Positions 8,944-16,694 of a DNA stretch of 64,000 nt are shown piece after piece (within the stretch, counting starts at the first letter, position 1; every line of letters begins with the position of its first letter). Both the position numbers and the translations under genes were made by a program. The stretch comes from Sphingomonas sp. LY54 (GTDB lineage: Bacteria; Pseudomonadota; Alphaproteobacteria; Sphingomonadales; Sphingomonadaceae). The notes below the pieces were generated by a model. The model searched no databases and was not told the origin of the DNA. It saw nothing but the letters and a program-made list of their open reading frames with translations. The stretch covers positions 992,001 to 1,056,000 of the forward strand of contig NZ_CP141588.1 in NCBI RefSeq assembly GCF_035594035.1, in the 5' to 3' direction.

Positions 8944-9019
8944 TGGTGGGCGCTGACGGGCTCGAACCGCCGACCCTCTCGGTGTAAACGAGATGCTCTA
9001 CCAACTGAGCTAAGCGCCC
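8944..9019 (-). tRNA. tRNA-Val (anticodon UAC)
   Basis: The minus strand folds as a full cloverleaf: acceptor GGGCGCT/AGCGCCC, D arm GCTC/GAGC, anticodon stem TCTCG/CGAGA with loop TTTACAC giving anticodon TAC, T arm around GGTTCGAGC, and an encoded 3' CCA. Length 76 bases. Confidence 0.97.
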
Positions 9020-9087
9020 GCATGGGGAATGCGGCTATCTAGGCCGTCTGGCGCATCCGTCAAGGCGGCGCGCCGTCGCATTGCGCC

Positions 9088-9186
9088 TCATAGCCAGCCC
9101 ATGACGGCCAGCAGAAGCAGGGTCGCGACCACCGAGATCAGGATCGATCCGAGACAGCCCAGGCGGTTGGAAAAGAGAAAGAACAA
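9088..9186 (-). CDS. Predicted 32-residue membrane microprotein (TTG start)
   Basis: A short ORF reading FFLFSNRLGCLGS and then one long hydrophobic segment (ILISVVATLLLLAVMGW). It begins at a TTG with GGGAG seven bases upstream. The layout, a short positively charged start, the SNRLGCLGS motif and a single transmembrane helix, resembles tiny conserved hypothetical membrane proteins I associate with sphingomonads; that resemblance is from memory. It lies between tRNA-Val and the divergent universal stress protein gene. No function can be assigned. Confidence 0.5.
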   Translation of the reverse strand: MFFLFSNRLGCLGSILISVVATLLLLAVMGWL

Positions 9187-9343
9187 GAATCGTCTCCCGC
9201 AATGTGGTGCCGGACAACGAACCCGATGCGCATTGGGCTCCCGCGCCTCTTCCGATCGGTGGGAGCACTGTTCCGCTGCGGCGAAGACGGTTAGTGTGAC
9301 GGTGACGAAGCCCGGCGGCCGATCTCCAGACGGGAGTTGCCGC

Positions 9344-9360
9344 CCCGGGCCCTGCCCGGG
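9344..9360 (+). promoter_or_regulatory. GC-rich hairpin touching the Usp ribosome binding site
   Basis: CCCGGGC-CCT-GCCCGGG forms a perfect seven-base-pair hairpin whose 3' arm overlaps the GGGAGG Shine-Dalgarno sequence (9358-9363) of the universal stress protein gene, starting at 9370. It could limit translation until opened by heat, a protein or ribosome loading; inference only. Confidence 0.35.
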
Positions 9361-9369
9361 AGGCGCGCG

Positions 9370-10182
9370 ATGAAATCCATTCTGCTCTACGCCAACGAGG
9401 ACGGCGGCACGGCCGCCCGGCTCGAGGCGGCGCTGACGCTGGCGCGGACCTACGACGGGCATGTCGTCTGCCTGCAGGCGACGCCCTATGATTCCTATAT
9501 ACTCGGCGATCCGTTCGGCGGCGTCTATGCGCTGCCCGAGGTGGTCGAGCGGGTCCGCGAGGCCGAGGACGCGCACCGCTCCCGTGTCGAAGCGATGCTC
9601 CCGCGCGAGGGTCTCTCCTGGGAATGGCAGCGCGTGGACGGGGCGCCTGTCCAGTCCCTCATCGACCGCACCCGCTTGGCCGACGTGGTCGTGGTGAGCC
9701 TGCCTCCGCGCAACGACCAGGGCAAACGGGGCACGACCGGCATGGCGGGGGACGTCGCTCTGCACGTGCGCGCGCCGGTGCTCGCCATGCCCATGGAGGC
9801 CCGGGCGTTCGACCCGCTCGGCGTTGCCGCCGTCGCTTGGAACGGCTCGATCGAAAGCGCGCATGCGCTCCGCCTGGCCTTGCCGCTGCTGGCCCGGGCG
9901 CGGAGCGTCCATCTGATCACCGTGGACGGCCGCCAGCACGACTTCGCGGCGAGCCAGGCGCGCGACTATCTCGCGTTCCACGGCATCGGCGCCGAAGTGC
10001 GCGAATGGCCTCTCCAGGAACCGGGTATCGCGACCACCTTGATTGCCGCGGCCGAGTCGCTGGACGCCAGTTACCTGGTGATGGGCGCCTACGGCCATTC
10101 GCGCCTGCGCGAGGCCGTATTGGGCGGGGCCACGCGCGACCTGCTCGATTCCAGTCCCATCCCGCTCGTATTGGCCCACTAG
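9370..10182 (+). CDS. Universal stress protein, tandem UspA domains
   Basis: A 270-residue cytosolic protein with two UspA folds. The first begins MKSILLYANEDGGTAARLEAAL; the second ends with the ATP-binding motif GAYGHSRLREAVLGGATRDLL (consensus GxxGxRG/S-x9-G-S/T-x), spanning about residues 237-257. Tandem Usp proteins bind ATP or act as stress-survival factors; the specific role is unknown. The start at 9370 is preferred to an in-frame upstream ATG because of the GGGAGG box. Transcription is monocistronic: the next gene is convergent. Confidence 0.88.
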   Translation: MKSILLYANEDGGTAARLEAALTLARTYDGHVVCLQATPYDSYILGDPFGGVYALPEVVERVREAEDAHRSRVEAMLPREGLSWEWQRVDGAPVQSLIDRTRLADVVVVSLPPRNDQGKRGTTGMAGDVALHVRAPVLAMPMEARAFDPLGVAAVAWNGSIESAHALRLALPLLARARSVHLITVDGRQHDFAASQARDYLAFHGIGAEVREWPLQEPGIATTLIAAAESLDASYLVMGAYGHSRLREAVLGGATRDLLDSSPIPLVLAH

Positions 10183-10195
10183 GCCGCGGCTCCGT

Positions 10196-10759
10196 CTAGA
10201 GCGTGCGGATCAGGCGGATGGCCACTGCGGCCCAGGGCGGATCCGCGACCACCAATTGACGCTGGCCGCCGCCCAGCGGCAGCACGTGAAGCTTGCCCTC
10301 TTCGCGCCCGATCAACCGCCCGAACAGGAAGCGCCCAGCCGGCCGCGGCAACAGCAGGTCGCGGTTCATCGCGCGGCCGAACTCGTCCGGCGTCAGGCGA
10401 TGGCACCAGATTTCGTCGCCGCTGCGATAGTCGCCGATCCCGGAAGCCACCGTGACCGCGACCAGCCCGGGCTCCGCTTGCGGGGGAATCGCCACGCCTT
10501 CGCGCCGCGGCGCGTGCGCACCGTCATGTTCGAGTACCGCCGCCACCGGGATGTCGGCGCGATCGGGCAGCTTGACGAGATCCCCCGCCTCCACGCCGAG
10601 CGCGCGTGCAATCCGGTTCAGCCATCCCACCGAGACGGTGCGCGTGCCCGTCTCCAGCCGCCCGATCGTCTGCGGCGTGGTCGGCGGCTCGCAGCGGTCC
10701 GCAACGTCCTGCAGCGTCATCTTCTTGGCCCGGCGAACCTCGCGGATACGCGTGATCAT
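10196..10759 (-). CDS. XRE-family transcriptional regulator
   Basis: A 187-residue protein. An N-terminal Cro/C1-type helix-turn-helix (residues about 4-62: IREVRRAKKMTLQDVADRC, TIGRLETGTRTVSVGWLNRIARALGV) is followed by a C-terminal domain of about 120 residues rich in beta strands with no catalytic serine/lysine pattern of S24 peptidases that I can see. It is divergent from the DUF6456 gene; the 92-base intergenic spacer has an AT-rich centre flanked by GTGTGG and CCTACAC, a possible imperfect operator. It may regulate itself and the neighbour. Confidence 0.82.
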   Translation of the reverse strand: MITRIREVRRAKKMTLQDVADRCEPPTTPQTIGRLETGTRTVSVGWLNRIARALGVEAGDLVKLPDRADIPVAAVLEHDGAHAPRREGVAIPPQAEPGLVAVTVASGIGDYRSGDEIWCHRLTPDEFGRAMNRDLLLPRPAGRFLFGRLIGREEGKLHVLPLGGGQRQLVVADPPWAAVAIRLIRTL

Positions 10760-10851
10760 GCCCCGTCCCCTAACCCGTGTGGTTATTTCATTTTCCTACA
10801 CAAGGGCCGGAATGGCAATAGCAAAGATGAATCGAGTCGCAGGAGAAGAGC

Positions 10852-11355
10852 ATGGCCGCACCCAAACGCAACCGCCTGCTGGCCGAACGCGCACTGCCCG
10901 AGGACGGCGAGCAGCGGGGCTCAAGCCCGGTTCGCACGCGCCGCGCCCGCTCGGTGACTGTGAACCTCGCCGAATCCCCGTTGGCCTGGCTGCGCGCACG
11001 CGGGCATATCGACGAGCGTCAATTTGCTGCCGGCGAGCATCTGCGCGTCGACTGGGAACGGTCGCAGCTGCCGCCGCGCGTCACGATGCGCTGGGATGCT
11101 CCGCCGCTCGCGCGCGGCCGTGGCGGGGCTCCGGGCCCCGCCGATCCGACCGAGGCGCAGCTTGCCGCCCGCCGCCGCTTTGAGGCGGCGACGGCGGCGG
11201 TCGGCCCGGGCCTCAGCGATGTTCTGTGGCGCATCGTCTGCGCGGGCGAGGGGATGCGCGATGCCGAGCGCGCGCTCGGCTGGCCGGCGCGCGCCGGCAA
11301 GCTCGTCCTCGGCTTGGCCCTCGATCGGCTGGCCGATTTTTACCGCCAGCGCTGA
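10852..11355 (+). CDS. DUF6456-type protein
   Basis: A 167-residue protein. The core ESPLAWLRARGHIDERQFAAGEHLRVDWE, an acidic-basic middle and a C-terminal helical segment (LSDVLWRIVCAGEGMRDAERAL, LALDRLADFY) match what I know of the alphaproteobacterial DUF6456 family, which is thought to be DNA-associated but has no defined function. The basic N-terminus (RTRRARSVTVNL) fits nucleic-acid contact. AGGAG lies just upstream of the ATG. It is divergently arranged with the XRE regulator. Confidence 0.75.
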   Translation: MAAPKRNRLLAERALPEDGEQRGSSPVRTRRARSVTVNLAESPLAWLRARGHIDERQFAAGEHLRVDWERSQLPPRVTMRWDAPPLARGRGGAPGPADPTEAQLAARRRFEAATAAVGPGLSDVLWRIVCAGEGMRDAERALGWPARAGKLVLGLALDRLADFYRQR

Positions 11356-11455
11356 GCGCCCTTTCGACCAGCGTGCCGAGCACTTCGACCAAAGGCTTTG
11401 GCGAGCTAGCCGACAAGGCGTACAAGCGATCCGAGCGGACGGCGGAAGGAAATGT

Positions 11456-12412
11456 ATGAGCATACGGTTGTTCTGCCTCCTCGCGTCCGCGGCGGCGCTC
11501 GTCGCGCCGCTTCATGCCCAGCCGGTGCCGAGACCCGATGACAGCGCCGCCGACGTGCTCGGCTATGCGCCCGACGACTCCCAAAGGATGACGGTCCCGG
11601 TCAGCATCGGCGGCAAGGGTCCGTACCGGTTCATCGTCGACACGGGTGCCGAGCGGACGGTCATCGCTCGCGAGCTTGCCCACGAGCTCCGCCTTGGCCC
11701 CGGCGATAGCACGATTCTGCACAGCATGACGGAGGTGCAGGAGACACCGACTGTCCTGATCCCCCGCTTGGAAGTGAGCAGGAAGACGGTGAGGGATATC
11801 CACGCCCCTGCTCTGGCGCGCGCGCACCTCGGCGCGGAAGGCATGCTCGGCGTGGACAGCCTGCAGGCTCAGCGGGTTCTGTTCGATTTCGTGCGCCAAG
11901 AGATGTCGATCTCGCCGTCGCGCGTGCGCGAGCCACGCTGGGACTCGGATACGATCGTGGTCACGGCGCGCAGTCGCTTCGGTCATCTGATCCTGGTCGA
12001 TGCGGCCGTCGACGGCGAGAAAGTGAATGTGATCCTTGATACCGGGTCGCAGGTCACGATCGGCAACAATGCCTTGCGTCGCAAGCTCGCCAAGAAGGGC
12101 AAGCTGCGCTTCACTGTCCCGATCAGCTTGCTCAGCGTCACTGGAGGCGTCACTCAGGCGGATTATACTGCGGTTAAGAAGCTCCGGCTGGGCGGCGTCG
12201 ACATCACCGACATGCCGATCGCCTTTGCCGAGGTGCACCCGTTCCGCAAATTGAAGCTCACCGACAAGCCGGCGCTGCTGCTCGGAATGGACGCCCTCAA
12301 ATTGTTCGAGCGCGTCTCGGTCGACTTCGCCACCCGCAAGGTACGCCTGCTGCCTCCCGGCACCGCGCAGGCGGATCAGCCGCGCCGTTATGCCGGGCGT
12401 CTCGTCCGCTGA
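11456..12412 (+). CDS. Periplasmic retropepsin-like aspartic protease
   Basis: A 318-residue protein with a signal peptide (MSIRLFCLLASAAALVAPLHA) and two clan-AA half domains, each with its catalytic triad: DTGAE at residues 62-66 and DTGSQ at 195-199. Each is followed by a hydrophobic-glycine flap/strand pattern (HLGAEGMLGVDSL; ALLLGMDAL). Having two active-site motifs in one chain suggests an intramolecular pepsin-like active site. Substrates are unknown. The ATG at 11456 is preceded by GGAAGG, and earlier in-frame residues would read through the DUF6456 gene region. Confidence 0.85.
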   Translation: MSIRLFCLLASAAALVAPLHAQPVPRPDDSAADVLGYAPDDSQRMTVPVSIGGKGPYRFIVDTGAERTVIARELAHELRLGPGDSTILHSMTEVQETPTVLIPRLEVSRKTVRDIHAPALARAHLGAEGMLGVDSLQAQRVLFDFVRQEMSISPSRVREPRWDSDTIVVTARSRFGHLILVDAAVDGEKVNVILDTGSQVTIGNNALRRKLAKKGKLRFTVPISLLSVTGGVTQADYTAVKKLRLGGVDITDMPIAFAEVHPFRKLKLTDKPALLLGMDALKLFERVSVDFATRKVRLLPPGTAQADQPRRYAGRLVR

Positions 12413-13150
12413 TCAGGCGGCGCTTGCCACCTTTTCGGCCTGCGTCGCGCCCGGAGCGTCTTCCGCGAGGATCCATTCGACCGCTGCCTGGCAGTGAAGC
12501 GCCGTCGTGTCGTAGACCGGCAGCACGTTGGCGCCGGTATCAACCAGCATGACCAGCTCGGTGCAGCCGAGGATCACCGCTTGCTGCCGCGCCTGGCTCA
12601 TATGGGTGAGGCAGGTCTTGAGCGCGCGCTGCGACGTCCGCGTCACCTGTCCCCGGGTCAGTTCCTCATAGATGATGCGATCGATCTCGCGGGCTTCGGC
12701 CGGCGCCGGCGGCGTGACGGCGATACCGTGCGCCTCGATCCGCTCGCGATAGAAAGGCTCCGACATCGTGAAGCGCGTCCCCAGCAGGCCGGCCCGCCGC
12801 ACGCCATCCTTGGTCAGCCGCGCCGCGGTCACGTCGCCAATGTGGAGGATCGGCACGCCCACCGCCTCGGACACGCGCTCGAACGGCTTGTGCATCGTGT
12901 TGGAGCCGATGATCAGGCCCTCGGCCCCGGCCTGCTCGAGCCGACGTGCCGATGCGATCAGCACCTCGGCGAGCGCGTCCCATTCGCCGTCATGCTGCAA
13001 CTTGGCGACGGGTGCGAAATCGAGGCTGTCGATGATCAGGGGCGCCGAGTTCAGCCCTCCGAGCCGCCGCGCCACGCCCTTGTTGATCTGCTCGTAATAC
13101 ATGGCGGTCGAGACCCAGCTCATCCCGCCGATCAATCCCAATTTACGCAA
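12413..13150 (-). CDS. Aspartate/glutamate racemase family protein
   Basis: A 245-residue cofactor-independent racemase of the YgeA-like branch. The N-terminal LGLIGGMSWVSTAMYYEQIN motif and the catalytic signatures GSNTMH (Ser83) and GCTEL (Cys196) are present. In the canonical enzymes two cysteines act as acid/base; here the first is serine, close to the Thr/Cys arrangement described for E. coli YgeA, which works on L-amino acids. The gene is convergent with the retropepsin gene with no gap. Likely role: amino-acid racemisation or D-amino-acid turnover. Confidence 0.85.
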   Translation of the reverse strand: MRKLGLIGGMSWVSTAMYYEQINKGVARRLGGLNSAPLIIDSLDFAPVAKLQHDGEWDALAEVLIASARRLEQAGAEGLIIGSNTMHKPFERVSEAVGVPILHIGDVTAARLTKDGVRRAGLLGTRFTMSEPFYRERIEAHGIAVTPPAPAEAREIDRIIYEELTRGQVTRTSQRALKTCLTHMSQARQQAVILGCTELVMLVDTGANVLPVYDTTALHCQAAVEWILAEDAPGATQAEKVASAA

Positions 13151-13230
13151 AGCCCGTTCACCCCGAAAGAAACCGAATCCGCTCGTCCTCTAGGCTATTC
13201 GGGCGACGCACCTGAACCCCGGGTGATCCC

Positions 13231-14643
13231 TTAACCGAGCGATTTTACGATCTCTTCGACCATCTTCTTGGCATCGGCGAGCAACATCATCGTATTGTCG
13301 CGGAAGAAGAGCTCGTTCTCGACCCCTGCATAGCCGGCGCCGCCCATCGAGCGTTTGATGAAGAGCACCGTCTTGGCCTTTTCCACATCGAGCACGGGCA
13401 TGCCATAGATGGGCGACGACTTGTCCGTTTTCGCGGACGGGTTGGTTACGTCGTTGGCGCCAATGACGAAAGCAACGTCGGTTCGGGCAAATTCGGAGTT
13501 GATGTCCTCCAGCTCGAACACTTCGTCATAGGGGACGTTGGCTTCGGCCAGCAGCACGTTCATGTGGCCCGGCATGCGCCCTGCGACGGGGTGGATGGCG
13601 AACCTCACCTTGACCCCTTCTTCCCTCAGCAGGTCGGTCATCTCGCGCAGCGCATGCTGCGCCTGGGCGACTGCCATGCCGTAGCCCGGAACGATGATGA
13701 CCTGCTCGGCTTGCTTCATCAGGAAGGCTGCATCCTCCGCCGATCCGCGCTTGTACGGCCGGTCGAGCGCCGATCCGCCGCCCGTGATCGCCGCATCGCC
13801 GCCAAAGCCACCGGCGATGACCGAGATGAAGCTCCGGTTCATCGCCCGGCACATGATGTAGGAGAGGATTGCGCCCGACGAGCCGACCAGCGCACCGGTG
13901 ACGATCATCGCCGTATTCTGGAGCGTGAAGCCCATCGCCGCGGCAGCCCAACCGGAATAGGAGTTCAGCATCGACACGACGACGGGCATGTCGGCGCCGC
14001 CGATCGGGATGATCAGCAGGAACCCGATCAGGAAGGACAGTGCCGTGACCGTGAAGAACACCCAGGGGCTCTGGTCGGTGACGGAATAGGCGATCAGGCC
14101 CAGGATCGCCGCCAGGATCCCGAGATTGATCACGTGCCGTCCCGGCAGCATGATCGGCTTGCCGGACATGTTGCCGTTGAGCTTCAGGAACGCGATCACC
14201 GACCCCGAGAATGTAATCGCGCCGATCGCGACGCCGAGGCCCATCTCGATCCGGCTGACCTTCAGGATCTCGCCGGCGCCATCGAGGATTCCGAACGCGC
14301 CCGGATTGAGGAAGGCCGCTGCGGCGACCAGCACGGCGGCCATGCCGACCAGCGAGTGGAAGGCCGCGACCAGCTGCGGCATCGCCGTCATCGCGATCCG
14401 CTTTGCGGTGACGAAGCCGATCGCCCCGCCGATGGCGATCGCGATCAGGATCTCGGGCAGGCTCGTCACATCGTGCATGATCAGGGTGGTGACCACTGCG
14501 ATGCCCATGCCGATCATGCCGAACCGGTTGCCGCGGCGGCTGCTTACCGGGCTCGAAAGGCCGCGCAGCGCGAGGATGAAGCAGATGCCGGCGATCAGAT
14601 AAGCGAGTGGCACCCAGGCCGGAACGTCCGCGGCCTCATGCAT
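13231..14643 (-). CDS. pntB: NAD(P) transhydrogenase subunit beta
   Basis: A 470-residue membrane protein with about nine hydrophobic helices (dII) in the first 280 residues and a C-terminal NADP-binding domain (dIII) from about residue 300, marked by VIIVPGYGMAVAQAQH and the later FVIGANDVTNPSA. With the alpha subunits it couples proton entry to hydride transfer from NADH to NADP+, supplying NADPH. The start MHEAAD at 14643 is chosen because the alpha-2 gene ends eight bases inside it, a typical translational overlap. Order on the minus strand is pntA1, small ORF, pntA2, pntB. Confidence 0.95.
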   Translation of the reverse strand: MHEAADVPAWVPLAYLIAGICFILALRGLSSPVSSRRGNRFGMIGMGIAVVTTLIMHDVTSLPEILIAIAIGGAIGFVTAKRIAMTAMPQLVAAFHSLVGMAAVLVAAAAFLNPGAFGILDGAGEILKVSRIEMGLGVAIGAITFSGSVIAFLKLNGNMSGKPIMLPGRHVINLGILAAILGLIAYSVTDQSPWVFFTVTALSFLIGFLLIIPIGGADMPVVVSMLNSYSGWAAAAMGFTLQNTAMIVTGALVGSSGAILSYIMCRAMNRSFISVIAGGFGGDAAITGGGSALDRPYKRGSAEDAAFLMKQAEQVIIVPGYGMAVAQAQHALREMTDLLREEGVKVRFAIHPVAGRMPGHMNVLLAEANVPYDEVFELEDINSEFARTDVAFVIGANDVTNPSAKTDKSSPIYGMPVLDVEKAKTVLFIKRSMGGAGYAGVENELFFRDNTMMLLADAKKMVEEIVKSLG

Positions 14644-14944
14644 CGCGGCGTTCCTTCTTCTTGTACATGGCAAGCATGCGCTCGGTGACCGCAAAACCGC
14701 CGAAGATATTCACGCTCGCCATCGCCACCGCGATCAGCCCCAGCCACTTGGCGGCGGCCGAGCCCGCTTCGGCCGAAGCGATCAGCGCGCCGACGATGAT
14801 GACCGAGGAAATGGCGTTGGTCACCGCCATCAGCGGCGTGTGCAAGGCCGGCGTTACCGCCCAGACGACATAATAGCCGACGAAACACGCCAGCACGAAA
14901 ATCGACAGGATTGAGACGAAGTCCATCCAGGAGCCCCCTGACAC
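14636..14944 (-). CDS. pntA2: NAD(P) transhydrogenase subunit alpha, part 2
   Basis: A 102-residue membrane protein made of about three transmembrane helices (ILSIFVLACFVGYYVVWAV, TPLMAVTNAISSVIIVGAL, LGLIAVAMASVNIFGGFAV). It corresponds to the C-terminal membrane segment of E. coli PntA, which is a separate gene in many alphaproteobacteria. It overlaps pntB by eight bases. Confidence 0.93.
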   Translation of the reverse strand: MSGGSWMDFVSILSIFVLACFVGYYVVWAVTPALHTPLMAVTNAISSVIIVGALIASAEAGSAAAKWLGLIAVAMASVNIFGGFAVTERMLAMYKKKERRDA

Positions 14945-15023
14945 TGATGTGCGCCCACTGTGGCGGGTCGCGCAGACCGTGTCGAGGGGCTATCCCGGTG
15001 CGGATCGGCGATGCCCCGAAGCG

Positions 15024-15203
15024 TCAGGCCTTGCGATCGCCTTTGTGGCCGTAGCCCGATTTGACTTCGGTCTTGGCATGCTGACGCTGGTCGGCCGCCG
15101 ACGACCGGCCGACGTCCGTGACGTCCTTGAACCGGCCTTGCGTGTCGCGCGTCACATAACGCTTGTCGTTGCCGGTATCGATCAGCTCGCGCTTGCCGCT
15201 CAT
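15024..15203 (-). CDS. Small hydrophilic protein between pntA1 and pntA2
   Basis: A 59-residue-or-shorter basic protein beginning MSGKRELIDTGNDKRYVTRD and ending in a lysine-rich, histidine-containing tail. GGAG sits just upstream of the ATG at 15203. It has no membrane segment or cysteine. I do not recognise a function; the sequence style (RYVTRDTQGRFKDVTDVGRS) resembles short conserved stress-associated proteins in alphaproteobacteria. Its position inside the transhydrogenase block is unexpected and is discussed as a finding. Confidence 0.65.
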   Translation of the reverse strand: MSGKRELIDTGNDKRYVTRDTQGRFKDVTDVGRSSAADQRQHAKTEVKSGYGHKGDRKA

Positions 15204-15269
15204 GCTCCTCACTCCTCCAGAAATGGACTGCCTGGAAGAATCCGCGAAGCGTCGCCTTTGTTCCTGAAA

Positions 15270-16400
15270 TCAGTTGCCTAGCAGGCGTGCGCTTACCACC
15301 TGGCCGCTGCGCGTGAGCCGAACGCCCTGGACGATCTCGTCCTCGTCGGGCAGCACGACCCGTTTCGCGTCCGGATCCCAGAAGGCGCTGAGGAAATTGT
15401 ACAAGTTGCGCGCGTAGAGCGCTGAAGCATCGGCGGCGAGGCGCGACGGTACGTTGCGATGACCGACGATGCGGACGCCGTGCCGCTCGACGATCGCGCC
15501 CGCGACTGCGCCTTCGACATTGCCGCCCTGCTCGACGGCGAGGTCGACGATCACGCTGCCGGCCCGCATCGTCGCCAGTTGCGCGTCGGAAATCAGGCGC
15601 GGCGCCGACCGCCCCGGGATCAGGGCGGTGGTGATGACGATGTCCTGCTTGGCAAGATGGCTCGACACCAGGGCCGCTTGCGCCTGCTTATATTCGTCGG
15701 ACATTTCGGTGGCGTAGCCGCCCGCGCCTTCGCCTTCGATTCCGGCGACATCCTCGACGAAGATCGCCTTGGCGCCCAGGCTCTCGATCTGCTCCCGGGT
15801 CGCGGCGCGGACATCGGTGGCCGAGACGATCGCTCCAAGCCGCCGCGCCGTCGCGATAGCCTGCAGGCCGGCGACGCCGACTCCCATTACGAACACGCGC
15901 GCCGCGGCGATCGTGCCGGCCGCCGTCATCATCATCGGGAACGCGCGGCCATATTCGCCGGCCGCATCAAGCACCGCCTTGTAACCGGCTAGGTTCGACT
16001 GCGAGGACAAGATGTCCATCGATTGCGCGCGAGTGATCCGCGGCATGAATTCCATTGCCAGCGCTTCTACGCCTGCGGCCGCATAGGAATCGATGCGCGC
16101 CCGGTCGCCGAACGGATTGAGAGCGGCGACGACCAGCGCGCCCGATTGAATGCCGTCGAGCCCGCTCGGATCGGGGCCCTGCACGGCGAGCACAGCGTCG
16201 GCGCCGCTCAGCACGCTCGCGCGGTCGCCGACGACGGCGCCCGCGGCCTCATAGTCCGCGTCGGATATGGCAGCGCTTTCGCCCGCGCCGCGCTCGACCG
16301 CCATCTCGGCGCCCAGGGCGATGAATTTCTTGACGGTTTCGGGCGTGGCGGCAACGCGCCGTTCGCCCTCCGCCATTTCCTTGAGAACCGCGATTTTCAC
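15270..16400 (-). CDS. pntA1: NAD(P) transhydrogenase subunit alpha, part 1
   Basis: A 376-residue soluble NAD(H)-binding subunit (dI). It starts at GTG 16400 with KIAVLKEMAEGERRVAATPE, the alanine-dehydrogenase/PntA N-domain signature, and has the nucleotide-binding Rossmann motif VMGVGVAGLQAIATARRLGA at about residues 172-191. An in-frame ATG further upstream would add a non-conserved extension overlapping the coxidase subunit gene region, so the GTG is preferred. It works with PntA2 and PntB at the cytoplasmic membrane. Confidence 0.94.
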   Translation of the reverse strand: MKIAVLKEMAEGERRVAATPETVKKFIALGAEMAVERGAGESAAISDADYEAAGAVVGDRASVLSGADAVLAVQGPDPSGLDGIQSGALVVAALNPFGDRARIDSYAAAGVEALAMEFMPRITRAQSMDILSSQSNLAGYKAVLDAAGEYGRAFPMMMTAAGTIAAARVFVMGVGVAGLQAIATARRLGAIVSATDVRAATREQIESLGAKAIFVEDVAGIEGEGAGGYATEMSDEYKQAQAALVSSHLAKQDIVITTALIPGRSAPRLISDAQLATMRAGSVIVDLAVEQGGNVEGAVAGAIVERHGVRIVGHRNVPSRLAADASALYARNLYNFLSAFWDPDAKRVVLPDEDEIVQGVRLTRSGQVVSARLLGN

Positions 16401-16417
16401 CCCCCCGCGGCCCCTCG

Positions 16418-16555
16418 TCAGTTCGAAATCAGCAGAACGACTATGGCGGTGGTGACCACGCTCACGATCGTTCCCCACTTCATGATCGCCGCGAAAAGCG
16501 AATAGCTCTTCTCGTGGTGCTTATAGTCCATCGCATTTTCGGGTTCGGTAGCCAT
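16418..16555 (-). CDS. aa3-type cytochrome c oxidase subunit IV
   Basis: A 45-residue protein reading MATEPENAMDYKHHEKSYS followed by one transmembrane helix (about residues 22-43). The hydrophilic N-terminus with HxxSY before FxxxMKWGT matches the bacterial aa3-oxidase subunit IV family (short single-helix subunit). AGAGGAAG provides the Shine-Dalgarno sequence. It is upstream of pntA1 on the same strand with an 17-base gap, so a shared transcript is likely; the large oxidase subunits are elsewhere. Confidence 0.9.
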   Translation of the reverse strand: MATEPENAMDYKHHEKSYSLFAAIMKWGTIVSVVTTAIVVLLISN

Positions 16556-16694
16556 TTCTTCCTCTGGGATGAGCAAATTTATCGACACCCTTATCGAAGA
16601 GGGTGCCGGCGCCCAAGCCCAAAATTAGGCTGAAGCTTAAGCCCCCCTTTACCGGCCGCATGCTAGAGCATGCGTTCAACCGAGAGGAGCCCGC

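Noticed and set aside
8798..9004. A 68-codon frame overlapping tRNA-Val
   Set aside because: It reads through a tRNA and yields the artefact peptide commonly seen at tRNA loci.
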